In this document: one piece after another, positions 6,680 to 7,175 of the stretch
Layout of the letters: every line of letters starts with the position of its first letter
Numbering within the stretch: position 1 is the stretch's first letter
Assembly: GCA_026984415.1 (NCBI GenBank)
Contig: JALSSE010000438.1
Span: 1 to 7,175, forward strand
Origin: Hydrogenothermaceae bacterium
Lineage (GTDB): Bacteria; Aquificota; Aquificae; Hydrogenothermales; Hydrogenothermaceae
DNA: 7,175 nucleotides
Direction of reading: 5' to 3'
The notes under the pieces: model-generated
Told to the model about the DNA's origin: nothing
The model's input: the letters and a program-made list of their open reading frames with translations, nothing else
Database searches by the model: none
Position numbers and translations under genes: made by a program

Positions 6680-6683
6680 CTCC
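6680..6683 (-). promoter_or_regulatory. Ribosome binding site of the outer-membrane protein gene
   Basis: GGAG with a 7-nt A-rich spacer precedes ATG at 6672, consistent with the start that yields a clean signal peptide. Confidence 0.65.
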
Positions 6684-6715
6684 AAATCTGGATTAAGTAT
6701 CAGAAACTTTTGATA

Positions 6716-6744
6716 ATTATAATATAAAAAAATCAAGAATTAAA
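6716..6744 (-). promoter_or_regulatory. Possible sigma-70-type promoter for the outer-membrane protein/gsp operon
   Basis: On the minus strand a perfect TATAAT (6716-6721) lies 17 nt after TTTAAT (6739-6744), a poor match to TTGACA that overlaps the mnmA stop codon. It is the only promoter-like pair in the spacer before the outer-membrane protein gene. In such AT-rich DNA a chance match is likely, and mnmA could also be co-transcribed with the operon since no terminator is visible. Confidence 0.35.
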
Positions 6745-7175
6745 CGATGATACCGCCAGCTAAAAGTCTGTCTTCTTCATAAACAGCAAGTATCTGACCA
6801 GGTGCATACCTAACATTTGGCTTTTCTAATTTTATTTCTAAAGTGTCATTTTTATAATAAAACTCTTTAACTTTTTCTGGTTTCTGCCTGTATCTTCCCT
6901 GAACAGATATATTTTTCCATTTTTCTATTGGAACAAAAAAGTTTATATCTTTTGCTTTTACAGTATCAGTCAAAATATCTTTATCTTCACCTACAACAAT
7001 AACATTTTTTTCTTCATTTTTATCTAATACATAGAGGGGTCTATGCCAAGAAACCCCAATCCCTCTTCTCTGTCCTATCGTGTAGTTTGGAAGACCTTTA
7101 TGTTTTCCTAATTTTTTTCCAGAAATATGAACGATATCACCTTCTTTAAAATCGTAAAGGCTGTTTTCCATAAGG
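6740..7175 (-). CDS. mnmA: tRNA-specific 2-thiouridylase MnmA, C-terminal part; 5' end cut by the window
   Basis: About 145 residues are visible and the frame stays open to the right edge; the ATG at 7169-7171 is internal. MnmA uses ATP and a relayed persulfide sulfur to make the 2-thio group of U34 in Lys, Glu and Gln tRNAs. The visible part matches the family's C-terminus: GDIVHISGKKLGKHKG, then YTIGQRRGIG, a RYRQ motif in the central part, and a final APGQILAVY with LLAGGIIV. The N-terminal PP-loop ATPase domain and the catalytic cysteines lie outside the window. The gene ends 67 bp before the outer-membrane protein gene, on the same strand. There is no known functional link to secretion; this is probably simple adjacency. 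Confidence 0.93.
   Translation of the reverse strand, partial: LMENSLYDFKEGDIVHISGKKLGKHKGLPNYTIGQRRGIGVSWHRPLYVLDKNEEKNVIVVGEDKDILTDTVKAKDINFFVPIEKWKNISVQGRYRQKPEKVKEFYYKNDTLEIKLEKPNVRYAPGQILAVYEEDRLLAGGIIV

Noticed and set aside
6673..6739. Intrinsic terminator after mnmA
   Set aside because: The end sequences TTGAT and ATCAA can pair, but the interior is AT-only with poor complementarity and there is no GC-rich stem, so it is not a credible terminator.
1..7175. tRNA genes, CRISPR repeats, insertion sequences or attachment sites
   Set aside because: Nearly all the window is coding on the minus strand. No spaced direct repeats, transposase motifs, terminal inverted repeats or cloverleaf-like segments were seen.

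Overview
This window is a compact, AT-rich, single-strand locus: all eight recognisable complete or partial secretion-related genes plus the flanking tRNA-modification gene read on the minus strand, so transcription runs from the right edge to the left. The core is a type II secretion system (T2SS) operon, gspG-gspI-gspJ-gspK-gspL-gspM-gspN. It is preceded by a small predicted outer-membrane beta-barrel gene and followed by a large exported subtilisin-like serine protease that runs off the left edge. The far right holds the C-terminal part of mnmA, which runs off the right edge. The low GC, the Lys/Ile/Phe-rich proteins and the tight overlaps would suit a thermophilic Aquificota relative such as the Hydrogenothermaceae. 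That placement is an inference from style and gene content; no rRNA or taxonomic marker is present.

Layout in transcription order: mnmA C-terminus (6740-7175); a 67-bp spacer with a possible promoter; outer-membrane protein (6202-6672); gspG (5773-6183); gspI (5466-5792, GTG start); gspJ (4943-5482); gspK (4032-4943); gspL (2885-4030); gspM (2406-2888); gspN (1742-2404); a 51-bp spacer; then the S8 protease (1-1690, 3' end missing). From gspG to gspN every junction overlaps or is separated by at most one base, which implies translational coupling within one transcript. No convincing intrinsic terminator was seen in any spacer.

Functionally, GspG is the major pseudopilin and GspI, GspJ and GspK are the minor pseudopilins that cap the pseudopilus. 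GspL and GspM form the inner-membrane platform that links the (unseen) GspE ATPase to the pseudopilus, and GspN is an accessory envelope protein. The secretin gspD, gspE, gspF, gspC, gspH and the prepilin peptidase are not in this window. The protease has a Sec signal peptide, a propeptide, a complete catalytic triad and C-terminal Ig-like domains, so it is an attractive candidate substrate of the adjacent secretion system.

The main oddities are: a GspK whose only available start codon lies inside its membrane segment, so it lacks a prepilin-peptidase leader; a GspJ with Ala rather than Gly before the cleavage site; the absence of gspH; and a protease whose exported cysteines fall into closely spaced pairs.
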